Assembly: GCA_002682825.1 (NCBI GenBank)
Contig: NOKP01000014.1
Location: 1,189,559 to 1,253,558 of the forward strand
DNA length: 64,000 nucleotides
Direction: 5' to 3'
Source of the DNA: Neonectria sp. B-13
Taxonomy: Eukaryota > Ascomycota > Sordariomycetes > Hypocreales > Nectriaceae
Shown: piece after piece, positions 12,460 through 22,963 of the stretch
Layout of the letters: each line of letters opens with the position of its first letter
Position numbering within the stretch: position 1 is the first letter of the stretch
Position numbers and translations under genes: made by a program
The notes under the pieces: model-generated
The model's input: the letters and a program-made list of their open reading frames with translations, nothing else
What the model was told of the DNA's origin: nothing
Databases searched by the model: none

Positions 12460-14558
12460 ATGGCGGAGCACCAACAGACCAACGCCAGCCCGGTCCCCAC
12501 TGCCGATCCCAAGGCCCCCAAGGACTATATCCAGTTCCCCTGTCTCCCCCCTGGCGGAGCTCTCAACCGCTGGTCCGCCAAGATCACCCGTGAACATGAC
12601 TATCCTGGCGCCCAGGTATGTTACCGAGCCCCCTAGAGCTGAATGGCCGTCATGAGAGAGGGTGAGAACTGAGTTAAGTACAGGCCATGCTCTACGGAGC
12701 CGGCGTTCCGAACAGGGACATGATGAAGAACGCACCCCAGGTCGGCATAGCCACGGTCTGGTGGCAGGGAAACCCGTGCAAGTGAGTACTGGAACGAGAC
12801 ACATGCGTTGCAGAGTGAGAGGCTGACTGAGATTACGGGCAGTACTCATCGTGAGTGACACCTAAGAAGAAGAGCGAGAGACAGCGAATGAAGACGACGA
12901 GCAAAGCGCTTACAATGGGCTAGTCCTTGACCTCGGTAATATTGTCAAAAAGTCCATAGAAAACGAGGGCATGCTCGGATGGCAGTTCAACACCGTCGGC
13001 GTGTCAGACGCCATCACCATGGGAGGCGAAGGTGAGTGAAAAACATCCGAAACGGCCGGTAGCTAAGAACAAAGCCTGAAGTAACACTCGTGAACACCCA
13101 GGCATGCGCTTCTCCCTGCAGACGCGCGAGATCATCGCCGACTCTATCGAGTCCGTCACCTGCGGGCAGCACCATGATGCCAACATCTCTATCCCGGGCT
13201 GCGACAAGAACATGCCCGGCGTGGTCATGGCCGCCGCGCGCCACAACCGGCCCTTCATCATGATCTACGGCGGCACCATCCGCAAGGGCCACTCCAAGCT
13301 CCTCGAGAAGCCCATCAACATCAGCACCTGTTATGAGGCCTCGGGCTCCCTCGCCTACAACCGCCTGCACGCCAAGACGAACCCCGGAGAGCCCGGACGG
13401 ACCCCCTCCGACGTCATGGACGACATCGAGAAGCACGCATGCCCCGGCGCCGGAGCTTGCGGCGGCATGTACACGGCTAACACCATGGCAACGGCCATCG
13501 AGGCCATGGGTCTGACGCTGCCGGGCTCGTCGTCATTCCCGGCCGAGTCACCCGAGAAGCACCGCGAGTGTGAGCGCGCTGCCCGGGTGATCCGCACCAC
13601 AATGGAGAAGGACCTGCGGCCGCGCGACCTGCTGACGCGGGCGGCCTTCGAGAATGCCCTCGTGCTGACCATGATCCTCGGCGGCTCGACCAACGGCGTG
13701 CTGCACTTCCTGGCCATGGCCAACACGGCCGGCGTGCCGCTAGAGCTCGACGACGTTCAACGCACCAGCGACCGCACGCCATTCCTGGCAGACCTGGCGC
13801 CCAGCGGCAAGTACTACATGGAGGACCTATACGACGTGGGCGGTACCCCGTCGGTGCTGAAGATGCTGGTGGCCAAGGGCGTCATCGACGGCAGTATCAT
13901 GACGGTGACGGGCAAGACGCTGGGCGAGAACGTCGCCGACTGGCCGTCCCTGGACCCAGGACAGCAGATCATCCGCCCGCTGGACAACCCCATCAAGACC
14001 AGCGGCCATATCCGCATCCTGCGCGGCAACCTCGCCCCCGGCGGCGCCGTGGCCAAGATCACGGGCAAGGAGGGCTTGTCGTTCACGGGCTCGGCGCGCG
14101 TCTTCGACTGCGAGAATGACCTGTCGGCGGCGCTGGCAGCGGGCTTGATCCGGCGTGAGGACGGCAACCTGGTCATCATCGTGCGGTACGAAGGACCCAA
14201 GGGCGGCCCGGGGATGCCGGAGCAGCTGAAGGCATCGGCGGCCATCATGGGCGCGGGGCTGAACAACGTGGCGCTGGTGACGGACGGACGATATAGCGGT
14301 GCGTCGCACGGCTTCATCGTCGGCCACGTGGTGCCCGAGGCCGTCGTGGGCGGGCCGATTGCGCTGGTGCGTGACGGCGACGGCATCACCATCGACGCCG
14401 TGCGCAACCGTATCGATGTTGACATCAGCGACGCCGAGATGGAGAAGCGCCGCGGCGAGTGGACGGCGCCTGAGCCGCGGGTCAGGAGGGGCGTGCTTGC
14501 CAAGTATGCGCGGTTGGTTGGCGATGCGAGCCACGGCGCTTTGACGGATGTATGGTGA
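12460..14558 (+). CDS. dihydroxy-acid dehydratase (IlvD/Ilv3 family), 5 exons including an 8-nt exon
   Basis: Converts 2,3-dihydroxy-3-methylbutanoate or -pentanoate to the 2-keto acid in valine/isoleucine synthesis. Exons: 12460-12615, 12684-12781, 12843-12850, 12924-13031, 13102-14558; 608 aa. The start has a perfect context (CCACCATGG). Family residues are all present: cysteines in NPCN (C84), PGCDKN (C157) and [10 protein letters not shown] (about C243), as expected for the Fe-S cluster, and the C terminus ends GALTDVW. The third exon is only 8 nt, but it is needed to read NTHLLDL across the conserved NPCN motif. The N terminus ([10 protein letters not shown]...) is acidic/polar and lacks the Arg-rich presequence of mitochondrial Ilv3. 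This could therefore be a paralogue like the Aspergillus Ilv3B/Ilv3C type rather than the main biosynthetic enzyme. Family certain; isoform role inferred. Confidence 0.93.
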
Positions 14559-15041
14559 AGAAGACAAGTCTGGGGTCGGCAGTTGAGATCAGCTTAGTGT
14601 ATCATATAACCTCAAAACACTACGGCGAACTACACATGGGAAATGATGGTGACCACGATATTCGAGAATAGAGAAATTGGGTAAAGAATTGGATAAGTAG
14701 TTACGCAACTGAGACCACCAAAGCCCAACAACACCTTACTCGCGAATTTGACTTGTATGAGGGCATTGCGTGAGCACTCAGGTAGCAGCCGCTGGCTGCG
14801 GGACGTGGTTTCGGAACTGGCCACAATGGGCTCATCGCTCTCGACGTAACAGCTTGCAAGAAAGATGAGCCACGATTCTGGAAGGGACTAAGGAATTTGA
14901 CAAAATGGTAGAAGGAGAGTGTGTACAGGCGCGGCAAGAACGAGTTGAAGGCAAGCAACGCTGGGAAGGTCCCTGGGTGCGCCTCGAAACCCAACTCAAG
15001 CTAGGTGAACTTTTTTTCTTCTTTTTTTCTTTTCTTTTTGA
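14559..15041. other. intergenic between DHAD and the microexon gene
   Basis: No gene seen. A T-rich tract (15008-15039) precedes the first recognisable splice donor of the microexon gene. The 15 or so bases before it resemble the sequence just upstream of the second copy near 29150. Confidence 0.5.
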
Positions 15042-16602
15042 CTGTACACCATCACACACCCGGTAAGTGAACTTTTTTCGCTTGAATTCTTGACGAACGT
15101 GCCGATACTGACGCTGCACGCAGACCCCCGACCGACGACGGTATGTGGCCTCCCACACCATTCCCCTGGCTTTGGCACTTTACGTGGAACTAATGTTCAA
15201 CCTCAAGAAGACCAAAATGCCCACTGTATGTGGTGCTCCCTCCAACCCTACCACTATTATCAGGAAGCTCAACTAATTCAATGCAATAGTACCCGTCGCT
15301 CACCGTAAGCCGACCCTCATCCTTCCCCGCGCTTCAACTCCTCCCGCCTCTCGCCCTGTCCCTCACCTCATGACCGGAAGACTCGCCATCCATTGCGGTG
15401 TTGACTGGTGGTAAATGAACGGAAACTGACATGCTGGATAGAATGACCGCCAGCCCGGCCGCCGCCCCAGGGGGCGCAAAGTAAGTCCTCTCCACGATTG
15501 ATAGTTTCTTTGGAGAACGTGGCTGAATGAGATGTAACAGCACCAGCCCATCGCCGTCCCGGCCCCCGTCCCGGGCCCCGTGGTACGTCCCAACGTGGTC
15601 CATGCGTCTCGATATTTTGATTTGTCTAGTGAAGCTAAACGTCTAGCAGCGAGCCCTTGTATGTCGTCCCCGCAGCCCGCCCATGAAACATGTGCAACAA
15701 TGTCGCAGAGATTGACGCATGATCATTAGAAGGGAACCAGGCAGGTAAGTTTCTTCTTGTCTAAACGAGATTCTGAGGACGTTGACTTAACTATTTCCAT
15801 TAGGCGGCTGCCGAGAACGTTGCCGTATGTATCCTGTCCTCTTTGACCAAGTCTTACATGCTTACTAGCTTCAGTTTTGGCGGCAGAAGGCCATAGTAAG
15901 TTGCAGTCTTCTCAACTAACATGACATCTCCAAATCCTAACCTTGACCTACATTCTAACTGACTCTGACCTCAACCTGAAACCTAACTGATATGGCATAT
16001 AGAACCTTCAAACTGAGAGTGATGGGCTGCTGGCCCAACGAGACGTGCGAAGCTCCTCCATCTACGGCCTTTCTGCTATTTGACTAACCATCTATGTGTA
16101 GGCCGCCATCAAGAAGGCCGTCGTATGTACCATGCGCGCTTGTTGTAAACGAGTTGACTGACATGGATTGTTACGATAGCATTGGAAGGCCATTGAGGCC
16201 GGCGTAAGTATTCCACTGCACACACGCGCATGGTACAACTTGGACAACCCACTAACAAGATTTGCTATTAGGGCAACCATTTGGAAGTGAGCCATCATTT
16301 CCTCGGAGTTTTGAAGATTGGAGCAAACTACTAACAATCCCAAGGAGCCGTCCGTTCAGGTCGCGGTAACTGAACAAACGTTTCTATTGCAGGTATGAAG
16401 TACAATCTAACATGTCATCTATAGCGACTGGTTTCGGAGGCCCTGGCCGCCAGGGCCAAGGTCAAGCAGGCCGATGCTGTAAGTACTCTCCCAAATCCTC
16501 ACACCAACAGCAATACCTGCCAAGTCTCCTGGGCTTCACGCGTACTGACGTACTGACAGGGAAGCAAATACCTGAAATTTGAGGGCCCCGGGCCCATTGT
16601 CG
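15042..16602 (+). CDS. unrecognised gene built of phase-0 microexons (3' end unresolved)
   Basis: I do not recognise this family. Two probable untranslated exons end at 15062 and 15140 (introns 15063-15123 and 15141-15207). The ATG at 15217 has a strong context (ACCAAAATGCC). Coding exons: 15217-15225, 15290-15304, 15442-15480, 15541-15582, 15647-15658, 15730-15744, 15804-15824, 15869-15895, 16003-16044, 16102-16122, 16180-16203, 16272-16286, 16345-16365, 16425-16478, and 16560 onward. Exon lengths are 9,15,39,42,12,15,21,27,42,21,24,15,21,54: all multiples of three, all joined in phase 0, with no stop in 133 codons. Nearly every intron has GTAAGT/GTATGT-like donors and a CTAAC/CTGAC-type branch site. 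The product begins Pro/Arg-rich and basic, continues as Ala/Lys-rich helical segments, and reaches GSKYLKFEGPGPIV. No signal peptide is visible. The frame then runs into the COX4 promoter without a stop; a GTAAGT donor at 16603 may splice onward. Confidence 0.62.
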
Positions 16603-16635
16603 GTAAGTCACGTGTGTCACATTACCTCTTTCCTG

Positions 16636-16645
16636 ATTGGCCAAT
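16636..16645. promoter_or_regulatory. palindromic CCAAT element upstream of COX4
   Basis: ATTGGCCAAT joins two CCAAT boxes head to head, about 117 bp upstream of the COX4 start. CCAAT boxes bind the Hap2/3/5 (CBC) complex, which activates respiratory genes including COX4 in fungi. Use by this gene is inferred from position. Confidence 0.5.
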
Positions 16646-16761
16646 TGCCTTGCCCGAATTGGGTCCGCCATTCAACTTCCTCCCAAATCAGCCCATCCTC
16701 ACAAATCCCTCGACAACCTCCCAGCTTCACCCAAACCTCCATCGCCGGCGCAATCGACACA

Positions 16762-17618
16762 ATGTTCATGCAACGCACCGCCATCGCCGCGGCCCGCCGC
16801 GCCGCCCTCCGCCCCGTCGTCGCCCGCACCTTCACCACCTCCTTCGTCCGCCGTACGCTTTTTCCTCCCGCCCGCTCAATCGCAATCCTCGTATGATGAT
16901 GACTGGTGACGATGGCTGACCTCTGTTGTGCTCCCAGGCGATGCTCCCAAGGCTCCCGCTCCCGCTGCCGCTGCTCCTTCTGCCGAGACCAAGGTCGGCG
17001 CTTACAAGACTCTGAAGGGTACGTCCGCCGCGATTCCGAGCCCAATTGCCATCTGCCCGCATCTCCCATAACCTCGGTCGAGTCATTGTGAGGGTCACAT
17101 CCGCTGACGAGAAGCCGTCAACAGAGATCCAAACTGATGAGGATCTCTTCGGCCCTGGTGCCAAGCCCGGTACCGTGCCCACCGACCTCGAGCAGGCTAC
17201 TGGTCTGGAGCGTCTCGAGATTCTCGGTAAGATGGAGGGAGTCGACATCTTCGACATGCGCCCTCTTGACGCCAGCCGCCTGGGAACGATGGAGAACCCC
17301 ATCGTCGTCCGATCCGCCGGTGATGAGCAGTTCGCCGGTTGCACCGGCTTCCCCGCCGACTCCCACAACGTCCACTGGCTCGGCGTAAGTGCCCTCCCTT
17401 GATGATGATATCCGGACGGACGGGATTGAATTGCTAACTACGTCGACTGACTACAGATTACCCGTGACCGCCCCATCGAGCGATGCCCCGAGTGCGGCAG
17501 CGTCTACAAGATGGACTACGTCGGCCCCGAGGAGGACCACCACCACCACCACCCTCAGGAGGTCGAGGAGCCCAAGACCTTTGCCGATTACATCAAACCC
17601 GAGTACCGATACCGATGA
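16762..17618 (+). CDS. COX4: cytochrome c oxidase subunit 4 (mammalian COX5B homologue), 4 exons
   Basis: Nuclear-encoded, zinc-binding subunit of mitochondrial complex IV, facing the matrix. Exons 16762-16852, 16938-17018, 17125-17384, 17457-17618; 197 aa. The N terminus is a classic matrix presequence, rich in Arg/Ala/Ser and lacking acidic residues (MFMQRTAIAAARRAALRP...). Core family blocks follow (LERLEILGKMEGVDIFDM, then ENPIVV). The zinc ligands C130, H138, C154 and C157 have almost the same spacing as in yeast Cox4. A run of five His (HHHHH) sits in the acidic C-terminal extension. The upstream gap to the microexon gene is only about 160 bp and contains a double CCAAT element. Confidence 0.95.
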
Positions 17619-18260
17619 ATGCACATCCGTGGCATTTAGGAGCGGGCGGTTGTATTACGCCAATACTAGAATGAAGGCAGGAGGGTGCCCCGGGGAGTGC
17701 AGCGGTTTGTGTAGATTAGGGTGCCAATTTCCCCGTGTCAATTTACTAGCTTCCAGAAGTCTTGTTGACAGCTGTTTGAGTGCCATTCCAAGTGTTCCTA
17801 GATCACTTTGACTGGCAGAGGGTTTACTATAGTTCCTGCGAGAGCTTGTAATCCTCTGTAAATGTAGAGTTGGTGCGCTTGCACTGTGACGCAAGTCTAC
17901 ATATCGGAATGATCTCGAAGCCGATTCAAGCGGCTCCCTCGGGAGTCTAGTAGGTCACTTGCCAAGTCATGAATCAATGCTTTCCACCTCGAGCCTAGAT
18001 TCAGGCTCCTCACCAAGAAGGGTTACCTCTTATCCGAGGCGAGAAGAGTTCACGAACCAAGCTGGGTTGCGTAAAGGTAGGCTCGGGCGGGCGTGAATGG
18101 GGTTCTTGAGCGGTCGTGAGGTGGCGTGAGGTGGCGTGAGACACCGGGGCTTCCAGGAACACTTGAGGCACAGCAGCAGCTCATGTGGTCAAGCTGTGGG
18201 GGAAACCTCGAGCTGACCGCTGATGGCAATAGACTCGTCCGTTGGTCCATATATTTAGAT
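17619..18260. other. convergent intergenic region
   Basis: Shared 3' flank of COX4 (+) and the DUF4604 gene (-). No open frame or RNA gene supported. Confidence 0.6.
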
Positions 18261-18755
18261 TCAGCCTTCATCTTCGTCAAAGCTCAACTTGATCTTCTTG
18301 GACTTCTTTTTGGGCTTGCGGTCCTTTGCTCCCTCTTTGGCGTCGCCCTTTTCACCGTTGCCAGCAGCGTTCTTGTTGGCGGGCTGGTCGGCAGAGTCGC
18401 CAATGACCTTTCCAACCTTGCGTTTTCGTCCGCCGATGGAGGCCTTGCTGTTGGACTCCTTGGCCGTCTCTGCAGCGGGCGCAGCTGTCGACCCGCCAGG
18501 GGCGTGGTCCTGCGTGTCCTTGACGACGCCGTCCTTGTCCACCTCAAGGTCCCTCACGACATTGCCGTCCTCGTCGACGATCAGGGGCGCGTCTTCGGCC
18601 TCTTCGCTGCTGGACCGCTTTTTGGCGGATCTGCGCTGGGCGGCGAGCAAAGGGTCGGGACCCCGAGCGCCGGAGGCTTGGGCGCGGAGAGCGGCGAGAA
18701 AGGGCGGGGTGGAATCGTCGTACTGCAGGTTCTTGGAGGTGATTTTGGGTGCCAT
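18261..18755 (-). CDS. DUF4604 family nuclear-looking protein
   Basis: Single exon, 164 aa. The N terminus (MAPKITSKNLQYDDSTPPFL, then AALRAQ) matches what I recall of the fungal DUF4604 family. The rest is charged and disordered, with Lys-rich clusters (GGRKRKVGKV, KPKKKSKKIKL) that read as nuclear localisation signals, and an acidic end (FDEDEG). No catalytic motif is visible and the function is unknown. It converges with COX4. Confidence 0.75.
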   Translation of the reverse strand: MAPKITSKNLQYDDSTPPFLAALRAQASGARGPDPLLAAQRRSAKKRSSSEEAEDAPLIVDEDGNVVRDLEVDKDGVVKDTQDHAPGGSTAAPAAETAKESNSKASIGGRKRKVGKVIGDSADQPANKNAAGNGEKGDAKEGAKDRKPKKKSKKIKLSFDEDEG

Positions 18756-20339
18756 TTTTTCTTTCTTTGCAGAGGGGTTGAAAAGGGTTGCGTGCCAAAA
18801 TTAGCTGACGCGTTCCAGGAAATGGAAATTGGCGCCCGCTCGGGACTACTACTTGGCACGGCCACTTCAATCTCTCTTAGAGTGTACTCCGTAGTTTCCG
18901 TAGAGTGGCAGTGGCAGTAGAGTTGCGGTGTTTCGAAGTTGGTGGGTTCCGGTGCAACGCTTGGAGTCAGGCGAATGAAGAGAGTGCAGCTGGTGCTGAC
19001 ATGATGAGCCTCAATTCCTTCCCGTGAGTTTGGTTTGCGACAGTTTTAGCTCCACGGGCGCGCATGGACTCTCGGGTGCATGTGGGAATGCCGAATGGAG
19101 GGGAACGTGCTGATGCCCGCAGCCGGATTCCCGTCATCAATGCGAGGGTCTGTGGACTGGGGACTCAGATACAGGTGCTACATAATTACCACGAAGTATG
19201 TGCTTGATGTAATTAATGCACCGCCATGGCTTGCTGCATCTGTGCTGTACTCCGGTTGCGGTGGGGCCGCCCAGACAACCCAAAAAGCTCCTATCGCTCA
19301 CATGCTGCACAGAGAAAAGGAAAACCAAAAACTTGGAAGCTTCCCTTTTTCCCCAAGCTTCCTTTCCTGGCTGGCATGTCTTGCTCTCCCCCCCCCAATT
19401 AAAGCACCAACCATGCCCCAAATTGCCAAGGGGGTGATGCCGGATCTGGGAGATACAGATTATCCGCTATTCTTGGTCCGGCGAGCCCCCTGATTGGACC
19501 CAGTTTTCACGTCGACCGCGCAGTGATTGGCCCGTGGATTCCCTCCCCTGTTCCAAGTCGCAGGGATCGTCCATCTGAGCAGTGGGCACCTCCTTGCCAG
19601 GAAGTCTTCTGTGGCCTTGTCTGCCGAGCTTCCAAACAATCCACTGCGTCTCGCCCGCCAGAGGCGCATCGCATCGTCAACCGGGCTTACATCACATCAT
19701 CGGTTCTCTCGTCCCCTCACCTTCAACCTTGAGAGAGACAGAAATCAAACAGACAGGCCCGTTTCTCATCGCCGGGCTCCCAATCACACTGTTCTCCCCC
19801 TATAGCCCGCCACTACTACGGTACTCTCTTCCGCTTCCGCTGTCGATTTTAGGACCCACTGCCGCCGCTTTCTCGGTGGACGCGTCAGTGGGTGGGAATC
19901 TGGTTTAGGGAACGTGGTCCCTGCCGCTCGTTATTAATTCCATCTCCATATCTCCCACTCCTTGCCCAGGCCGTGCTACGTACGACTCCTGGAAACGCCG
20001 GAATTCGCGACTTGGCGCATTCGAAGACGACGTTCGCTTCTCTCCCGTATCTTCCCTATCTGTGGCTTCTTCCTTCCAACATCTTTCGGTTTTTCGTCTT
20101 CCACGTCTTCGTCCCCGTCTCCGTCTCCGTCTCCGTCTCGCCTCAACTCGCCACCTCCAGACTCGACGATAACCCTCGCTCGGCCCTGAGATCCCCCGGT
20201 CGTCCTCCCTACCAAGTACCGTCTCTCCTTCGCCGCCGCCGTCCCGACGCTGGCGCCTCCTAGCGGCGCATTCTATGTCCCGACGACCTCCTCCGCCCTC
20301 AATCTCAACACCTGCCGCTGAGGCAGGCTCGTTATCGTC
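18756..20339. other. divergent intergenic region and mannosyltransferase leader
   Basis: No gene recognised. 19700-20339 is C/T-rich on the + strand, with a CCGTCT hexamer repeat at about 20112-20140, consistent with a long leader for the mannosyltransferase. The first bases from 18756 serve the - strand DUF4604 gene. Confidence 0.5.
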
Positions 20340-22100
20340 ATGGACCTAATCCGCCGGGCCACCAAGGGCGCATCCAACGACCCGGCCCTTCCGCTTCCCA
20401 ACGACGAGAAGAGGGGCTCAAGGAGCAAGAGCGCCGACTCCCGCATGGCCTTCTTTCGGAGGCCCTTGCGGTTACGGGGGAACTCGACCATTTCCGTTCC
20501 CTTGGGCATTGTCATTTTCTTCCCAATGCTGGTGCTCGTCCTCATCTTCATCCTCTTCATCAGCCATCCCAGCTCTCCCGCGAGGTTCTTGATACCCGGG
20601 GGAGCTGCCCCTACCATGCGGTACGTCCGGCCCCGATGCTTCCGTAGCACCATCATCCATGCCCGCAACATCCACTGATAGGTCTGCAACTATAGAAAGA
20701 TTAGCGAAAAGTACGACAAAGTCTTCGTCGATGGCTGTGCCAAACCCGATACCTCGAAGCCCCGGGCCAATGCCGCCTTCGTTATCCTGGCCAGAAATAA
20801 GGAAATCGACGGTGTTATCCAGTCCATGAAGTCGGTTGAGCGTCACTTCAACCGCTGGTTTAACTACCCCTACGTCTTTCTCAACGACGGCGACTTCGAC
20901 GAAAACTTCAAAGAAACCATTCGAAACCACACGTCGGCTGACGTTGAATTCGGCAAGGTTGGCCCGGATATGTGGGGATTCCCTGACTGGATCGACCCCA
21001 ACGTTGCCAAAGAAGGCATTGCGAAACAGGGCGATGCCGCCGTCATGTATGGCGGGTTGGAAAGCTACCACAAGATGTGCCGCTTCTACTCTGGGTAAGT
21101 CTCCCACGATGCGCTCCTCGAATTGAACCTAACCGCGTCCAGCTTCTTCTTCAACCACCCCCTTCTGCTCAAGTACGAGTGGTACTGGCGTGTGGAACCT
21201 GAAATCAGTTACTTCTGTGATATTACATAGTACGCCGTTCCCACTAAGAGACACTCCAGCCTGTATGCTAATTTACCTTGCAGTGATCCCTTTCAGAAGA
21301 TGATTGAAAACAACAAGACATACGGGTTCACCATTGCCGTCAAGGAACTTCGGGAGACCGTCCCCAACATGTTCCGATACGCCTCTGCTTACAAGCGGCT
21401 CCACAACCTAACCTCTCAGGGGCTTTGGGAAATGTTCGTCGAACCTCCGGAGGATCAGGACGATGACGATGAGCCTCCTATGGACAGTGAGACCCCAGGG
21501 TCTGGAAGTGTCCCACGGACTAGCCCCAAGAAGCCCACCAAATCCAAAATCGACCCTGAGTCCATGGAAGGCGAAAAGTACAACATGTGCCATTTCTGGT
21601 CCAACTTCGAAATCGCCAAACTCAGCTGGTTCCGAAGCAAGGAGTACTCGGATTTCTTTGAGATGATGGACCGGAGTGGTGGCTTCTGGATGGAACGGGT
21701 ATGTTTCGCTCCTCACCCGCAAAAGTTTCACGAAGTAGACGATGCTAATTCTTTCCAGTGGGGTGACGCACCAATTCACTCTCTCGCCGCCGGCGCTCTC
21801 TTGGGCCCTCAGGATATCCACTACTTCCGTGATTTTGGGTATCGGCACACTACAATCCAGCATTGCCCCTCAAATGCACCTGGGGCTCAGCTTCCCCGCG
21901 ACCCTTACTTGGAGGAGACGACGCTCAACGATCGCGCGCGCTTTGAGGAGGATGACTATTGGGAACACTGGGACGCCCCCCAAGAAGGCGGCGTTGGTTG
22001 CCGATGCAGATGTGACACCGACGTTGTCGATGTGGAAGGCAAGGAAGGATCCTGCCTCGCAGAATGGGTGGATGTTGCAGGCGGTTGGGCGCATCCATAA
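20340..22100 (+). CDS. KRE2/MNT1-type alpha-1,2-mannosyltransferase (GT15), 5 exons
   Basis: Golgi type II membrane enzyme that adds alpha-1,2-mannose from GDP-mannose to N- and O-linked glycans. Exons 20340-20620, 20696-21094, 21143-21229, 21284-21698, 21759-22100; 507 aa. There is a short basic cytosolic tail, one transmembrane anchor at about residues 51-75 ([20 protein letters not shown]), then the lumenal catalytic domain. GT15 landmarks are present: [74 protein letters not shown] and [13 protein letters not shown]. An acidic, Pro/Ser-rich insert (about [13 protein letters not shown] to SKIDP) and a CRCRC-containing tail extend the core. KTR-family subtype not resolved. Confidence 0.92.
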
Positions 22101-22963
22101 AGAAGATGCGACTTCGAACCAAAGCAACCAAACAAATAACGGCCAGTCCTCTCAAGCAGGTGCTTCGAGATAATGAGGAGCCGATTCAAGACCATTCGAG
22201 ACGGACGCAATCAGGAACATGTACAAAAGCACAGCCGCACCGAGCACCCCCAAGAGTGCTTGGAAGTATTGGGGAGTATTGGGGGGCATAACCGACTTGA
22301 TTCATACTTGTGGAATCATTGTACACAACAGCAGGGACGAGCAGGAAAGACGAGAGGCGTTTAACTTTGAGAGGTTGTCCCATGGTTTCTTTTCTTCGAC
22401 GACACCTTGGCCAGGATACTCAAGGATCTTTGCGGGACATGGCACACGCCTTGAGGATCTTGAGAGGCTGGGTGTCATTTGAATAATTTTTTGATAGAAT
22501 TCGGACTGCATTTGGTACTCAGTTAGGGAGGAGAGTACCCGGGTGTTAGTTAATGATGCACAGGATGGAACGTTGGTCCAATCCTGGAATACGGCCTGAA
22601 AACAGCGAGACTGATCATTATTGGTTAGCGACTTATTTTTGTCTTTATGCTCTTCCGTGTTTGGATTTAAGCTGTCTAAGTGTTGTCCTTGGATCTAAGC
22701 CTCCACCGCGTGCTCTGCGCTACTATTGATATAGTCCTAGGACAAGGCGGATTTGAGCATGCCTAAGTTAGGGTGTGGCTTGCATTGGAGGCCCTCGAGC
22801 TAGCTCAGCCATCTCCGGGGTGAGACATTGAATGCTTTCTTATTGCTATATATTGTGCTGGCATTCATCAGTTGACTCTATTTCATCAAGACAGATCATT
22901 ATACCCCTCTATCAAACTTCTATCAGACCCCAGTGTAGTCTACCTTGTTGATCCTTGCTCAAG
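22101..22963. other. intergenic
   Basis: No gene seen. A TATATA-type stretch (about 22845-22853) lies about 110 bp upstream of the metallophosphoesterase start and could be its TATA element. Confidence 0.45.

Noticed and set aside
16603..16919. Read-through of the microexon gene's last exon into the COX4 region, or a splice fusion to COX4
   Set aside because: The frame would overlap COX4 out of register; the two acceptors tested (16691 and about 16733) do not join in the COX4 frame.
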